From Cellulophaga tyrosinoxydans (GTDB taxonomy: Bacteria > Bacteroidota > Bacteroidia > Flavobacteriales > Flavobacteriaceae), in NCBI RefSeq assembly GCF_900176415.1, contig NZ_FWXO01000004.1, positions 62,001-126,000 of the forward strand: a stretch of DNA of 64,000 bases, in the 5' to 3' direction. This document shows, piece by piece, positions 8,953 to 19,200 of the stretch (its first letter is position 1; each line of letters opens with the position of its first letter). The notes beneath the pieces were generated by a model, which was not told where the DNA came from, searched no databases, and saw only the letters and a list, made by a program, of their open reading frames with translations. A program made the position numbers and the translations under genes.

Positions 8953-9279
8953 TCAACCGCCAACTCTTTTTACTTTAAAGCCTTTCTCTTTTAATATAAC
9001 CATTATTTTATCGCGATAATCGCCTTGAATAATGATAGAATCATCTTTAAAACTACCGCCAACGCTAAGTTTTGTCTTTAACTCTTTAGCTAATTTTTTA
9101 AAGTCCTCATCAGCACCAGTATACCCCTCTAAAATTGTAATAGGTTTACCTTTTCGCTTTTCATATTTACATAGTATAGGGTCCTCTTGCATCCAAATTT
9201 GCTCTTTTGGGCTGCTTGATTCTTCTTCAGTAATTTCATGATCGGGAAAAAGGTTTTTTAACTGGTCTTTTAAATCCAT
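8953..9279 (-). CDS. SUI1/eIF1-like translation factor (YciH family)
   Basis: A 108-residue protein with a C-terminal SUI1 domain (about residues 38-105): RKGKPITILEGYTGADEDFKKLAK, then KLSVGGSFKDDSIIIQGD, the conserved G-G-S/T and I-Q-G-D landmarks of eIF1/YciH proteins. The N-terminal 35 residues are an acidic extension. Bacterial SUI1 proteins are thought to affect start-codon selection or ribosome function, but their role in Bacteroidota is not settled. It lies 16 bases downstream of the DinB gene and probably shares its transcript. Confidence 0.9.
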   Translation of the reverse strand: MDLKDQLKNLFPDHEITEEESSSPKEQIWMQEDPILCKYEKRKGKPITILEGYTGADEDFKKLAKELKTKLSVGGSFKDDSIIIQGDYRDKIMVILKEKGFKVKRVGG

Positions 9280-9295
9280 CTAATTATTTTTTTAA

Positions 9296-9742
9296 CTAAC
9301 AATCTAATAAACGTCTATGATAATTTACTTGGCCTAAATGGTAGGATAAATGTGCGGTTAAGTGAACGAAAAAAAAGCCTGTTGTTTTTTCTTCTGTAAA
9401 ATGAGCTACAAGAGCTGGCTTTTCTAGGTCTTCATCAGAAAGTAAATTAAATGTCGCATCTACAACCGCAATAACAGCTTCTATTTGCGCTATTAATTCC
9501 GTACGTTTCACATCCCTCAATGAGAATTCAGCGTCTCTATTTCGAACATAGCCTGTGTTGCCATAAGCAGCACCTATAAACGTATTTAGATTCCCTACAA
9601 GATGTAAACAAAGGGTGCCGGCCGAATTGGTAATATTTTTATTTACATACCAAATGGCAGAATCATTTTGGTAACTTTCTATTTCAATTTTAAGCTTATT
9701 TAAATCTCTAGTAAGTATTTCTTTTAGTGTATTTACGAGCAT
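9296..9742 (-). CDS. DinB/DUF1572-like helical-bundle protein
   Basis: A 148-residue protein of the DinB superfamily (four-helix bundle, often metal-dependent). Histidines that could bind a metal occur as NSAGTLCLHLVGN near residue 45 and in the C-terminal HLTAHLSYHLGQVNYHRR segment, where H-x(3)-H-x(2)-G-Q is the usual landmark. Reactions of this superfamily vary (thiol transfer, hydrolysis) and none can be assigned here. It begins 4 bases after the oxygenase stop and 16 bases before the SUI1 gene, so the three are likely one operon. Confidence 0.8.
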   Translation of the reverse strand: MLVNTLKEILTRDLNKLKIEIESYQNDSAIWYVNKNITNSAGTLCLHLVGNLNTFIGAAYGNTGYVRNRDAEFSLRDVKRTELIAQIEAVIAVVDATFNLLSDEDLEKPALVAHFTEEKTTGFFFVHLTAHLSYHLGQVNYHRRLLDC

Positions 9743-9746
9743 TTGG

Positions 9747-10697
9747 TTATTTCTTAATTAAACCTAATTCAATTAAACGCTCATGTAAAAACTCCCCAGC
9801 GGTAATATCATCATATAATTTTGGATGATCAGCATCAATACAATTCTCTAAACAATTTAAGGACATTTCGCTAATAGGATGCATAAAAAATGGCACAGAA
9901 TATCTAGAAGTACCCCATAATTCTCTTGGAGGATTTACTACTTGATGTATGGTTGATTTTAATTTGTTGTTGGTTAATCTAGATAACATATCACCAACAT
10001 TAATCATTAATTCATCGGGTCTAGCAATAGCATCTACCCATTCGTCATTATGATTTTTTACTTGTAACCCTTTACCATGTGCGCCCATTAAAAGCGTAAT
10101 TAAATTTATATCTCCATGGGCAGCAGCACGTACTGCGTTTTTAGGCTCCGAAGTAATTGGAGGGTAATGTATAGGCCTTAAAATAGAATTCCCATTTTTA
10201 ATATAATCATCAAAATAGGTTTCTTCTAAATTTAAATGAAGTGCTAAGGCTCTTAATACATACTTTGCCGTTTTTTCAAGCATTTTGTAGGTTTCTTTAC
10301 CAACTTCATTAAATTTTGGTAATTCTTTCACTATCACATTGGCAGGATATTCCTTTTCCAATCTTGGGTTATCTTCTACATATTGACCAAAATGCCAAAA
10401 TTCCTTTAAATCGCCTTCTTTTCTACCTTTTGCATGTTCTTTACCAAATGAAGTGTAGCCTCTTTGACCACCAATACCTGGAATTTCATAAGAATCTTTT
10501 ACCTCCTGAGGTAATTTAAAAAACTGTTTTATTTCATCATATAAATCGTCAACTAATTTATCCGATAAAAAATGACCACTTAGTGCTACAAAGCCAATAT
10601 TCTCAAAAGCAGCACCTATTTCTTTTATAAATTTTTCTTTTCTTTTTGAATCACCAGATACAAAGTCCTCTAAATTAACACTTGGAACTAAACTCAT
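9747..10697 (-). CDS. 2-oxoglutarate/Fe(II) oxygenase, isopenicillin N synthase-like
   Basis: A 316-residue cytosolic oxygenase of the isopenicillin N synthase-like superfamily. An N-terminal DIOX_N region (VNLEDFVSGD to about residue 130) is followed by the 2OG-FeII_Oxy domain. The iron triad is visible as AAHGDINLITLL (H-x-D) and the distal His in STIHQVVNPP, and the 2-oxoglutarate-anchoring R-x-S appears as RYSVPFF. Substrate unknown. An ATG six bases upstream (10703) is also possible; the second Met (MSLVPSVNLEDF) gives the N-terminus I would expect for flavobacterial homologues. It heads an apparent operon with the DinB and SUI1 genes and diverges from the E1 gene. Confidence 0.88.
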   Translation of the reverse strand: MSLVPSVNLEDFVSGDSKRKEKFIKEIGAAFENIGFVALSGHFLSDKLVDDLYDEIKQFFKLPQEVKDSYEIPGIGGQRGYTSFGKEHAKGRKEGDLKEFWHFGQYVEDNPRLEKEYPANVIVKELPKFNEVGKETYKMLEKTAKYVLRALALHLNLEETYFDDYIKNGNSILRPIHYPPITSEPKNAVRAAAHGDINLITLLMGAHGKGLQVKNHNDEWVDAIARPDELMINVGDMLSRLTNNKLKSTIHQVVNPPRELWGTSRYSVPFFMHPISEMSLNCLENCIDADHPKLYDDITAGEFLHERLIELGLIKK

Positions 10698-10820
10698 ATT
10701 CATTAAATTTTAATCAAATTTAATAAAATATACAGAACCTTCTATTGTTATGTTTGTTTTTATGATTCGCTTTTTTGTTACATTTATACTATATCAAAAA
10801 ATGTACTAATACGCTAGCAT

Positions 10821-12797
10821 ATGCAGTATACTGATTACTCCGTAACAGACCAAAAAAAGCTTGAACTGTACAAACAGCTTATAAAACCTAGAATGATAGA
10901 AGAAAAAATGTTAATTCTTCTACGACAAGGCAGAATATCTAAATGGTTTAGTGGTATTGGACAAGAAGCTATTTCGGTAGGAGTTACTTCGGCAATGCAT
11001 GCTTCAGAATATATTTTGCCCATGCACCGTAATTTAGGGGTATTTACAACGCGAGAAATTCCATTATACCGCCTTTTTACGCAATGGCAAGGTAAAGCAA
11101 GTGGATTTACAAAAGGGCGTGATCGTAGTTTTCATTTTGGATCTCAGGAATTTAATATTGTGGGTATGATTTCCCATTTGGGGCCACAATTAGGGGTAGC
11201 TGATGGTATTGCTTTAGCTAACCTACTAAAAAAACAAAAACATGTAACTGCCGTATTTACTGGAGAAGGGGCAACAAGTGAAGGCGATTTTCATGAAGCT
11301 TTGAATGTTGCCGCTGTCTGGAATTTACCCGTACTATTTTGTATAGAAAACAATGGTTACGGACTTTCAACACCAACCAATGAACAGTTTAAATGTGAAA
11401 ACTTAGTGGACAAAGGTATTGGATATGGCATGGAGTCGCACATAATTGATGGTAACAATATTCTTGCTGTATACACCAAAGTAAATTCAATTTGCGCTGA
11501 TTTACGCGAAAACCCACGTCCTGTACTCTTAGAATTTAAGACTTTTAGAATGCGCGGCCATGAAGAGGCAAGTGGTACCAAATATGTGCCTAAAGAATTA
11601 ATGGATGCCTGGGAAAAGAAAGACCCTATTAGTAATTATGAAAATTACCTGCTCAGTGAAAAAATATTAAATACTGATAAAATTAGAGCGATTAAAGCTG
11701 TTATACAAACCGAGATTGACGAGAATTTAAACATTGCTTTTAACGAAGAAGAGATTCATTCTGATATTGAAAATGAATTAAATGATGTGTACAAACCATT
11801 TGATTATAAAGAAGTTATCCCAAAATCTAAAACAGAAAATATTCGTTTAGTCGATGCTATTTCGCAAGGGTTAAAACAATCCATGGAGCAACACGATAAT
11901 CTAGTGCTCATGGGGCAAGATATTGCGGATTATGGTGGTGTTTTTAAGATTACCGAAGGCTTTATGTACGAATTTGGTAAAGAACGCGTACGCAATACCC
12001 CAATCTGTGAATCGGCTATAGTTTCTACCGCAATGGGATTATCAATAAATGGAATGAAAGCCGTTGTAGAAATGCAATTTGCAGATTTTGTAAGTAGCGG
12101 ATTTAATCCTATTGTAAACTATTTGGCTAAATCATACTACCGATGGAACGAACATGCCGATGTGGTGGTTCGTATGCCTTGTGGAGCAGGAGTAGGAGCA
12201 GGACCTTTTCATTCGCAAACCAATGAAGCTTGGTTTACTAAAACTCCAGGATTAAAAGTTGCCTATCCGGCTTTTCCGTATGATGCTAAAGGATTACTAG
12301 CTACAGCAATTAATGATCCAAATCCTGTACTATTTTTTGAACATAAAGCTTTATACCGTAGCAAATATCAAGAAGTACCTTTAGATTATTACACATTACC
12401 TTTTGGAGTTGCTTCCTTATTAAAAAAAGGGGATACCATTAGTATTGTGAGCTATGGAGCAGGGGTGCATTGGGCCTTGGATACTTTAGAAAAACATCCA
12501 GAAATTTCGGCAGACTTATTAGATCTTAGAACATTACAACCTCTTGATATAGCAGCTGTTTACGCATCAGTAAAAAAAACAGGGAAACTTATTATTCTCC
12601 AAGAGGATAGTCTATTTGGTGGTGTCGCCAGTGATATTGCTGCCCTAGTAATGGAAAATTGTTTTGAATTTTTAGATGCTCCCGTCAAAAGAGTAGCTAG
12701 TTTAGAAACTCCTATTCCCTTTGCTAAAAATTTAGAAAACAACTACTTACCTAAACAAAGATTTGAACAAAGTATGTTAGAATTATTGGCGTATTAG
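10821..12797 (+). CDS. Fused 2-oxoacid dehydrogenase E1 (alpha-beta), branched-chain type
   Basis: A 658-residue fusion of the E1 alpha and beta subunits of a thiamine-diphosphate 2-oxoacid dehydrogenase, most likely the branched-chain (2-oxoisovalerate) enzyme. The alpha part (about 1-330) carries the ThDP motif GEGATSEGDFHEAL ending at IENN near residue 180 and the phosphorylation-loop-like RMRGHEEASG. The beta part starts near residue 345 (LVDAISQGLKQSMEQHDNLV) and contains GQDIADYGGVFKITEG, ESAIVSTAMGLS and QEDSLFGGVASDIAA. Fused E1 of about 660 residues is common in Bacteroidota. E2 and E3 are not in the window. Monocistronic. Confidence 0.92.
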   Translation: MQYTDYSVTDQKKLELYKQLIKPRMIEEKMLILLRQGRISKWFSGIGQEAISVGVTSAMHASEYILPMHRNLGVFTTREIPLYRLFTQWQGKASGFTKGRDRSFHFGSQEFNIVGMISHLGPQLGVADGIALANLLKKQKHVTAVFTGEGATSEGDFHEALNVAAVWNLPVLFCIENNGYGLSTPTNEQFKCENLVDKGIGYGMESHIIDGNNILAVYTKVNSICADLRENPRPVLLEFKTFRMRGHEEASGTKYVPKELMDAWEKKDPISNYENYLLSEKILNTDKIRAIKAVIQTEIDENLNIAFNEEEIHSDIENELNDVYKPFDYKEVIPKSKTENIRLVDAISQGLKQSMEQHDNLVLMGQDIADYGGVFKITEGFMYEFGKERVRNTPICESAIVSTAMGLSINGMKAVVEMQFADFVSSGFNPIVNYLAKSYYRWNEHADVVVRMPCGAGVGAGPFHSQTNEAWFTKTPGLKVAYPAFPYDAKGLLATAINDPNPVLFFEHKALYRSKYQEVPLDYYTLPFGVASLLKKGDTISIVSYGAGVHWALDTLEKHPEISADLLDLRTLQPLDIAAVYASVKKTGKLIILQEDSLFGGVASDIAALVMENCFEFLDAPVKRVASLETPIPFAKNLENNYLPKQRFEQSMLELLAY

Positions 12798-12944
12798 TAT
12801 ATCAGTCAAAAATAATTTTCTTCGCATTAATACCTTTTTCAAGTTCTATGGAACTTGCGATTGTTTAACAACAAATTAACGTCTGGAAAGTAATCAAACG
12901 TATGTTTTAGACGTATATATGGGTATAAATTTAAGATTTAAAAT

Positions 12945-13424
12945 ATGAAGAAAACTGTAGTATTAAGCTTGCTTATTAGCTTGCTATTTATGTCATGCTC
13001 TAGCACTAAAGCAATTAGAGAAAAACGCAACTTATTTAGTGGCACATGGATTCTAAATAATGTGTCATTTGAGGGGCAACCTGGAACCTTTAAAGCCGTT
13101 TTATTTAACGATGCTTCAGATGCTTGCTTTGAAGGCAGTAATTGGTTTTTTAGAGACAATAACAGTACTGGGCGGTATACGCTAGATCAAACTGCTTCCT
13201 GTAATGGTGGCGATCGTTTCTTTCGCTGGTCTGTAATTGAAAATGACTATGGTACTAGTCAATTGCAATTTAAAGCAATAGACGAAAAGAGAAAAGATAT
13301 TTCAAGCGGATATGGTTACCGATTAGATATTACCTCTTTAACAGAAACGAGCATGACACTAAAGTCAAAAGTAACTGAAAATGGATCTCCTATTTCAGTA
13401 GTTTACGAATTCATAAAACAATAA
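12945..13424 (+). CDS. Lipocalin-like lipoprotein
   Basis: A 159-residue lipoprotein: signal MKKTVVLSLLISLLFMSC with the lipidated Cys at residue 18. The mature part is a small beta protein beginning FSGTWILNNVSFEG, a lipocalin-like (G-x-W) start as in Bacteroidota 'lipocalin family protein' entries, with WFFRDNNSTGRYTL and a C-terminal TLKSKVTENGSPISVVYEF strand. Probably binds a hydrophobic ligand or is structural at the envelope. It is 6 bases upstream of the OmpA-like gene, so the two are likely co-transcribed envelope genes. Confidence 0.82.
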   Translation: MKKTVVLSLLISLLFMSCSSTKAIREKRNLFSGTWILNNVSFEGQPGTFKAVLFNDASDACFEGSNWFFRDNNSTGRYTLDQTASCNGGDRFFRWSVIENDYGTSQLQFKAIDEKRKDISSGYGYRLDITSLTETSMTLKSKVTENGSPISVVYEFIKQ

Positions 13425-13430
13425 TTTAAG

Positions 13431-14123
13431 ATGAAAAATTTAGCGAATAAAATAACTGCAGTAATAATAATTCTAGCTTTAACAGTAAGTTGTAACGCGG
13501 TAAAGAATGCTAACAATAAACAAAAAGGTGCTGTAATAGGCGCGGGGAGTGGTGCTGCAATTGGTGGTGTTATAGGTAACAATGTAGGTAATGGTAAAAA
13601 TACCGCATTAGGAGCCATTATTGGTGCTGTTGTTGGTGGTGCTGCTGGAGGTTATATTGGCAACCGTATGGACAAACAAGCAGAACGTATAGAACAAGAA
13701 ATTCCTGGTGCCGAGGTTACACGAGTAGGTGAGGGTATTAATGTTGTTTTCAACGAAGAAGCTGGTGTTTATTTTGATACCAATAAATCTGATGTAAAAG
13801 GTACTTCTGCTAATACTTTAGATCGTTTAATAGGAGTTTTAAAAGAATATCCTGATACAAATATTTTAGTTGAAGGCCATACAGATAGTGCTGGTTCTGA
13901 TGAATACAATATGAATTTATCAAAACAAAGAGCACAATCTGTAACTAATTATTTAGTTACTAATGGAATTTCCAGTAACAGATTAACTACAAAGTGGTAT
14001 GGCGAATCGCAACCAAAATCTGATAACAGTACTGCGGAAGGAAAAGCAAAAAATAGAAGAGTAGAGATGATAATTGTAGCCAACGAACAGTTGAAACAAG
14101 AAGCACTTCAAAAAACACAATAA
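13431..14123 (+). CDS. OmpA-family lipoprotein (YiaD-like)
   Basis: A 230-residue lipoprotein: signal with lipobox TVSC (Cys about 21), then a glycine-zipper segment of GAxxG repeats (about 34-85; AIGGVIGNNVGNG), then a C-terminal OmpA domain (about 105-215) with the peptidoglycan-binding pattern VEGHTDSAGSDEYNMNLSKQ and KNRRVEM. It should anchor the outer membrane to peptidoglycan. The last 24 residues end VANEQLKQEALQKTQ. That end, with the following terminator, is duplicated about 9.4 kb downstream at 23439-23556. It ends at a strong hairpin terminator. Confidence 0.94.
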   Translation: MKNLANKITAVIIILALTVSCNAVKNANNKQKGAVIGAGSGAAIGGVIGNNVGNGKNTALGAIIGAVVGGAAGGYIGNRMDKQAERIEQEIPGAEVTRVGEGINVVFNEEAGVYFDTNKSDVKGTSANTLDRLIGVLKEYPDTNILVEGHTDSAGSDEYNMNLSKQRAQSVTNYLVTNGISSNRLTTKWYGESQPKSDNSTAEGKAKNRRVEMIIVANEQLKQEALQKTQ

Positions 14124-14142
14124 TTACATTGTACTAGTAATT

Positions 14143-14173
14143 AAAAAATCCCAGCTCGCACTGGGATTTTTTT
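14143..14173 (+). terminator. Rho-independent terminator after the OmpA-like gene
   Basis: Inverted repeat AAAAATCCCAG / CTGGGATTTTT with a 6-base loop, followed by further T residues. Placed 20 bases after the stop codon. It also lies beyond the 3' end of the convergent propeller lipoprotein gene. A near-identical hairpin is at 23529-23556. Confidence 0.88.
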
Positions 14174-14228
14174 CCTTCAAACTAAACTGAAAGAAACTTG
14201 CAAAAAACTAACTCAAAACAAACATTTT

Positions 14229-15488
14229 TCATCTATAATACCCTGGGCCGAATACTCCATTTTGAGCAATAACGATAGGAGTATTAGCGTAGTCGTAACC
14301 AAATATTGTATTCAACCAAACCACTTCGCCATTATTGGCATTCATTGCAATTAATCCTACATTTTGTCGGGTATCATTAGTTCTGTTAATATCATGCCCA
14401 TGAAAATATAGCATTCCGTTTGCATAGACTAATGGTGTATCATTTACAACACTATCTCTAAACCATATTTGTTTACCATCTGATAAACGAGCCGCAAAAG
14501 GTCTACCATTAGTACTAAAGGCAACTGTTTTAGCATTTTCATAAACTCCAAAGACAACATCCTCAACCACAATAGGGGTCCAAATTCTATCAAATCCCGT
14601 ATCATTTGCCCAAATTAAGCTTCCAGATTGTTTATTTATACAAAAAAGTGCTGAAGAAATAGTATCATCTTTTGGAACTCCCTGAAACACCACCCTGTTG
14701 GCTGTTACTTGTGGAGAACTTACCCCTTCAGCCTCAAATTCCCATAAAACATTAAAATTATTTAAATCTATTGCGAACATATTCTTTGCAGGTAAATACA
14801 GAATGTCATTTTCTATTAGAGGAACCGAAGAAATATCGTACGGCAATTCTATTTTAGAAATTAAAGAACCTGTTTCTTTATTTAATATATGCATGTAAGC
14901 AGGAAAATCGCCCAAAAAGTCTGCTTCGCTAAAAATGTAAATTTTATCTTTATAAACTATGGGTGTAGTTGCTTCATTTAGAACATTATCTAATTCTCCA
15001 TTTAAATCAGTAGTATAATACCATTTAAGTGTTCCAGACCCTTCTTCCAATGCAACTACTACGCCATACCCACCTGAAGTATAACAAATTCCATCTTTGC
15101 ATGTGGTATTTGATATTCCCAAGGCATCATGATACTGCAACATAGGTTTATCCCAAAGAAAGGTTTTTGTACCAATATTTACAGCATTTACGGAATTATC
15201 GTCAGATGCAAAATAGAGTATTCCATTACTATAATCTGGTAAACTAGCACCATATGTATATTCTGGCAAAGTATATATTATATCTTCTTTGCCAGTTTGT
15301 GCATCTACTTTTACAATACTTTCATCCCAAGTGGTCATGATAAAATTGTTTAATGAAGGATCACCTGAAACTATTTTAATATTATCTGGAGTAATGGAAT
15401 TATCATCAATAGCACTATCATCTTTAGAACAGGAAAAAAAAGTGAAGGTGCTTAAAATTATTACAATAATGAGTTTGATTGTTTTCAT
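14229..15488 (-). CDS. PQQ-like beta-propeller lipoprotein
   Basis: A 419-residue lipoprotein (signal ending FTFFSC, Cys near residue 20). The body shows repeated beta-propeller blades of the PQQ_2 type, visible as recurring patterns like GILYFASDDNSVNAVNIGTK, GSGTLKWYY, and NGEVVWLN, each with the W/Y-containing strand end. No calcium or PQQ ligands are obvious, so it is likely a binding or scaffold protein and not a quinoprotein dehydrogenase. It is last in the four-gene operon with the M4 protease (23 bases after the previous gene). Confidence 0.85.
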   Translation of the reverse strand: MKTIKLIIVIILSTFTFFSCSKDDSAIDDNSITPDNIKIVSGDPSLNNFIMTTWDESIVKVDAQTGKEDIIYTLPEYTYGASLPDYSNGILYFASDDNSVNAVNIGTKTFLWDKPMLQYHDALGISNTTCKDGICYTSGGYGVVVALEEGSGTLKWYYTTDLNGELDNVLNEATTPIVYKDKIYIFSEADFLGDFPAYMHILNKETGSLISKIELPYDISSVPLIENDILYLPAKNMFAIDLNNFNVLWEFEAEGVSSPQVTANRVVFQGVPKDDTISSALFCINKQSGSLIWANDTGFDRIWTPIVVEDVVFGVYENAKTVAFSTNGRPFAARLSDGKQIWFRDSVVNDTPLVYANGMLYFHGHDINRTNDTRQNVGLIAMNANNGEVVWLNTIFGYDYANTPIVIAQNGVFGPGYYR

Positions 15489-15511
15489 AGTTATTTATTT
15501 ATCGATACACT

Positions 15512-16201
15512 TTAATTTACTTTAAAATCGAATATTTCGGAAGTAGATGTATTACCAAAAGCATCGGTTATTTTTACAATCCAATAATATGTTTTACCTG
15601 AAATTACTGTAGTTGACAACTTTAATTGTTGTGTTTTTCCTAAACTTATGGCAGGATTTGGTTGTGTATCAAAAAAAACTTCATAACTAATAATATCATT
15701 ATCAACATCAGTACCTTTCCATTCTAAATTAATTGTACCTGGCGATGATAATACCGCGCCGCGAGTAGGGTAAATAGCTTCGGCAGGAAATGGAGCAAAG
15801 TTTTTATCCCCTTCTCCCTGATTGTAAAATTTCCATTTTTCACTTGTCGCATTTTCTGGACTAAGAGTATTCATAGAAATTACAAACCATTCATATCCTG
15901 CATCACGTTTTAACGAAATATCTATGGTATTGGTATTACTTACTTTTTTAAGAATACTATTGGTACTTAAATCGCGAACATTCACTTCGTAACTATCACT
16001 ATTTTTTGATGTATTCCATCTAAAATTAATAGTACTTTGGGTACTGTTTATAGCTATTCCTTCTGTACATTTTTTATTGTTTTCTGGAAAAATTAATGTA
16101 GCTGCGAATGGCGCTTCTTCACCATTGCCATTATCAGAGCCACTACTGCATGAAAAAAGAATAACACTACTAAGTACAGTAAGAAAATTTAGAATTCTCA
16201 T
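15512..16201 (-). CDS. Fibronectin-type-III-like lipoprotein
   Basis: A 229-residue lipoprotein with lipobox LFSC (Cys near 18) followed by an acidic/Gly-rich linker. Two tandem beta domains of about 95 residues follow, each with the pattern P-x(n)-INFRWNTSKNSDSYEVNV / INLEWKGTDVDNDIISYEVF ending in a YYWIVKITDAFGN-type strand, as in fibronectin type III modules. No enzymatic residues are seen. It lies 4 bases after the M4 protease and before the propeller protein, so it may help bind substrate or protease at the cell surface (inference). Confidence 0.8.
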   Translation of the reverse strand: MRILNFLTVLSSVILFSCSSGSDNGNGEEAPFAATLIFPENNKKCTEGIAINSTQSTINFRWNTSKNSDSYEVNVRDLSTNSILKKVSNTNTIDISLKRDAGYEWFVISMNTLSPENATSEKWKFYNQGEGDKNFAPFPAEAIYPTRGAVLSSPGTINLEWKGTDVDNDIISYEVFFDTQPNPAISLGKTQQLKLSTTVISGKTYYWIVKITDAFGNTSTSEIFDFKVN

Positions 16202-16205
16202 TTTT

Positions 16206-19200
16206 TTATTTTTTTACGATTATTTTTTGTGTCCATGTATTTTTTCCTTCGTCCACATGAACTATATACACTCCAGTATTCAAATATGTAACATCAAAAT
16301 TAAGTTGGCCGTTGATAGGAATTACTGCTTTAGAAACAATTATTTGACCAGATAAATTTGAAATCTGCACTGTTGCCAATTGAGCATCATAATTAGGAAT
16401 AACAATATGTAAATTTCCATCAGAAATTGGATTTGGAAATATTTGAATTCCTTTGTCTATAATAAATTCTTCTTCATAAACACCTTGACAATCCTTATCA
16501 GTTTTTACTATTAAAGTATTTTGTAGAGATGTGATATCTAATTTTAGGCTTGAACTTGTAGTAGTAAATAACTTATCATTAAAGGTTACATAATATTGAG
16601 TTGCACCATTTAATTGAAGGGTAATAAAAGTTAAAGAACTATCTACCTTGCCCGTAACAGATAAAGGCTCAGCTTGGGCTATAACAACATCATAACATAA
16701 TTTATATCCATTTTGACCTTGTACTGTAAAACATAAATTGTAAACACCTGGAGGAAGGTTGTTAAAATTTGTGGTAGTGTTGAAGCTTTTTACTTGATTT
16801 AAACCATTGCCAACAAGTGTTACCGTATAATTTAAGTTTTGTTCCGCAGAAATCGACAAACTCCCATTATTGTTATCAATACACGTTTCTCCACTAGTAC
16901 TAATTCTGAAGTTAGTTGAAGGTAATGAAAATTTTGGGCAACCTGAAGTATCTACAATAGTGCCTATTGGCGTATTCGGACATTGATCTAAATTATTCGG
17001 AACGCCATCATTATCACTATCATTTGGATTCCCCGTAGTGCTTGCTGAAACTGTTACAACAAATACTTTAGTACTTCCGTCTTCTGCAACCACAGTATAG
17101 TTTATAGCGCTAGTAAAGTTATTTGTAGTTGCTCCACTTTGTTGTAATTGATTGGCAACATACACTTGCGATTTTGCGGAATTGGTAAATGTAGCAATTA
17201 AGTTTTGGCGGTTAACCGTAGAAGGTACCGTAACTTTTATGGTGTTTCCTGTTATAACACCAATAGAAACAGGAGAAGTGCTATTAAATCTAAAATCAGT
17301 GATTTCCTTAGCGCTACTAACAGTTGCCCGTTGTCCGACCGTATACCAAATACCCCAAATAGCATCTGGAATTAGTTCTGTGGCATTGCCTTGCGGACTT
17401 AATTTATCCGATGCTAAATTTATAACTCCAATAACTTCTTTATTGTTATTATTACTATCGAACAATAACTTTGTATCGTTTTTTGAATAATTAGGAAAAC
17501 CTAATTTGTTATTATTATAAACTGTTTTAACTATTCCAGTTTCAATATTAGCCGTTATTACTTCATATGTATTGTTGATTTCATCGAAATAATCGAAAGC
17601 TAAAATATTTCCTGATGTTTTTGAGAATGTCGGATTTCCAATACTAACACCTTTAGGTAGGTTAGTAAAAATTTTCTGAATAGCGCCTCCACCAAAGTTT
17701 TTGGTTTGATTGTTATAAACCTCTATGGCACCAACATCCCAATAATTTATTTTTGAACCATTGGCATTATTTAGTTCGTTTAAAGCATCATAAATTAAAT
17801 ACTGCCCTGAATAATCCCATTCTAAAGCATCTGCATAAAGTACTTCTCCTGTACTAACGCCTTCAGCAGTAGTAGGGTTGTACAATTCAAATGCCTTATT
17901 AGTTGATTTTTCTAGATCAAAAATATAAATAATCCCATCGGCATCATCTCGAACTGCTGCAAGTCTATTTCCGTCTTTTGATAATGAAATTGATGTCCAA
18001 TGCGGATCGTTAGAAATTACAGTTTCTTCAATATTGTTGGGGTCTAAGGTTATGGCATTGATTGTTTTATTTTCCGTAACAAAAATGGCTAAACTACCAT
18101 CATCCGCAACACTAGGTTTGCGATACAGTTTAGTCGTAGTTAAGGCAACAAAATTGCTTCCGTTGGTATCTGAAATGTAAAGTGTATTATTGTTGGTAGG
18201 ATCTACATCAACACTTAAAATAAAGTCTGAACCCGAAGCCACAGGAATATCGTTAGTAGTATCTGTAGCAGCACCATCAGTAATACCCACAGTATCAAAG
18301 GCGGTTTTTGCAGCTTGTACTTCTGCAGAGTTTGCCCCATGAATATCGGTAGCCGCCTTAATTACGCCTAAACGCAAATCTATAAATTGAGAACTCACTG
18401 TTAGGTAAGTGGTTAAAGTACGGTAATATATTTGCTCTGCTTTATCTTTACCAATGGCTGTAGCAAAAAGATAAAAGGCTCTGTTAGGAATTCCGCTATT
18501 GACATGCACCCCACCGTTATCCTCTTGCGTAGTTACAAATTCGTTCATGTCTTTTGGTTGCCATCCGTTATTTCCACGCGTGGTACCATTATTAGGGTTT
18601 TGCATACTGCGTAATGCGCCACTAGGAAAATATTGCGATTTTACTATATCTTCTCCTAAAGTCCAATCATCTCTATCAATCAATACCCCAAAAACATCAG
18701 CAAATGATTCATTTAAAGCACCAGATTGGTTACGGTATTCTAAATTAGCGGTATTTTGTATAACTCCATGTGACATTTCATGACCACCAACATCTAAACT
18801 CCCTGCTAAGGGTTTAAAACCAACTTTTCCATTGCCATAAAACATGGCAGCTCCGTTCCAAAACGCGTTATCTAATGCTTCACCATTATCAGGGTCTGCA
18901 ACATTAATAATGGAGATAATATTGCCCCCTTGTCCATTAATTGAGTTTCTATTAAATTTATTTTTAAAATATTCGTAGGCAACATCAGCATTATAGTGGG
19001 CAGAAATACCTGTTGGATTATTCCAAGTATTACTACTATTGGTAACATGGTAAAAATTGGCATTATTTGTTAATGGTTTGTTATTCAAATCTATAGTAAT
19101 GAGGGTACCAACCGTATTGTCTGGAAATTGTGACTGCCCAGCATTAAACATAGGCTTTGTTGTATTTATTAAATAATTAGTTCCATTATGGTTGTAAGTA

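Noticed and set aside
16077-16355. Plus-strand frames opposite the M4 protease operon, e.g. MFSGKINVAANGASS
   Set aside because: Antisense shadows of strongly supported minus-strand genes, with low-complexity or non-protein-like composition.
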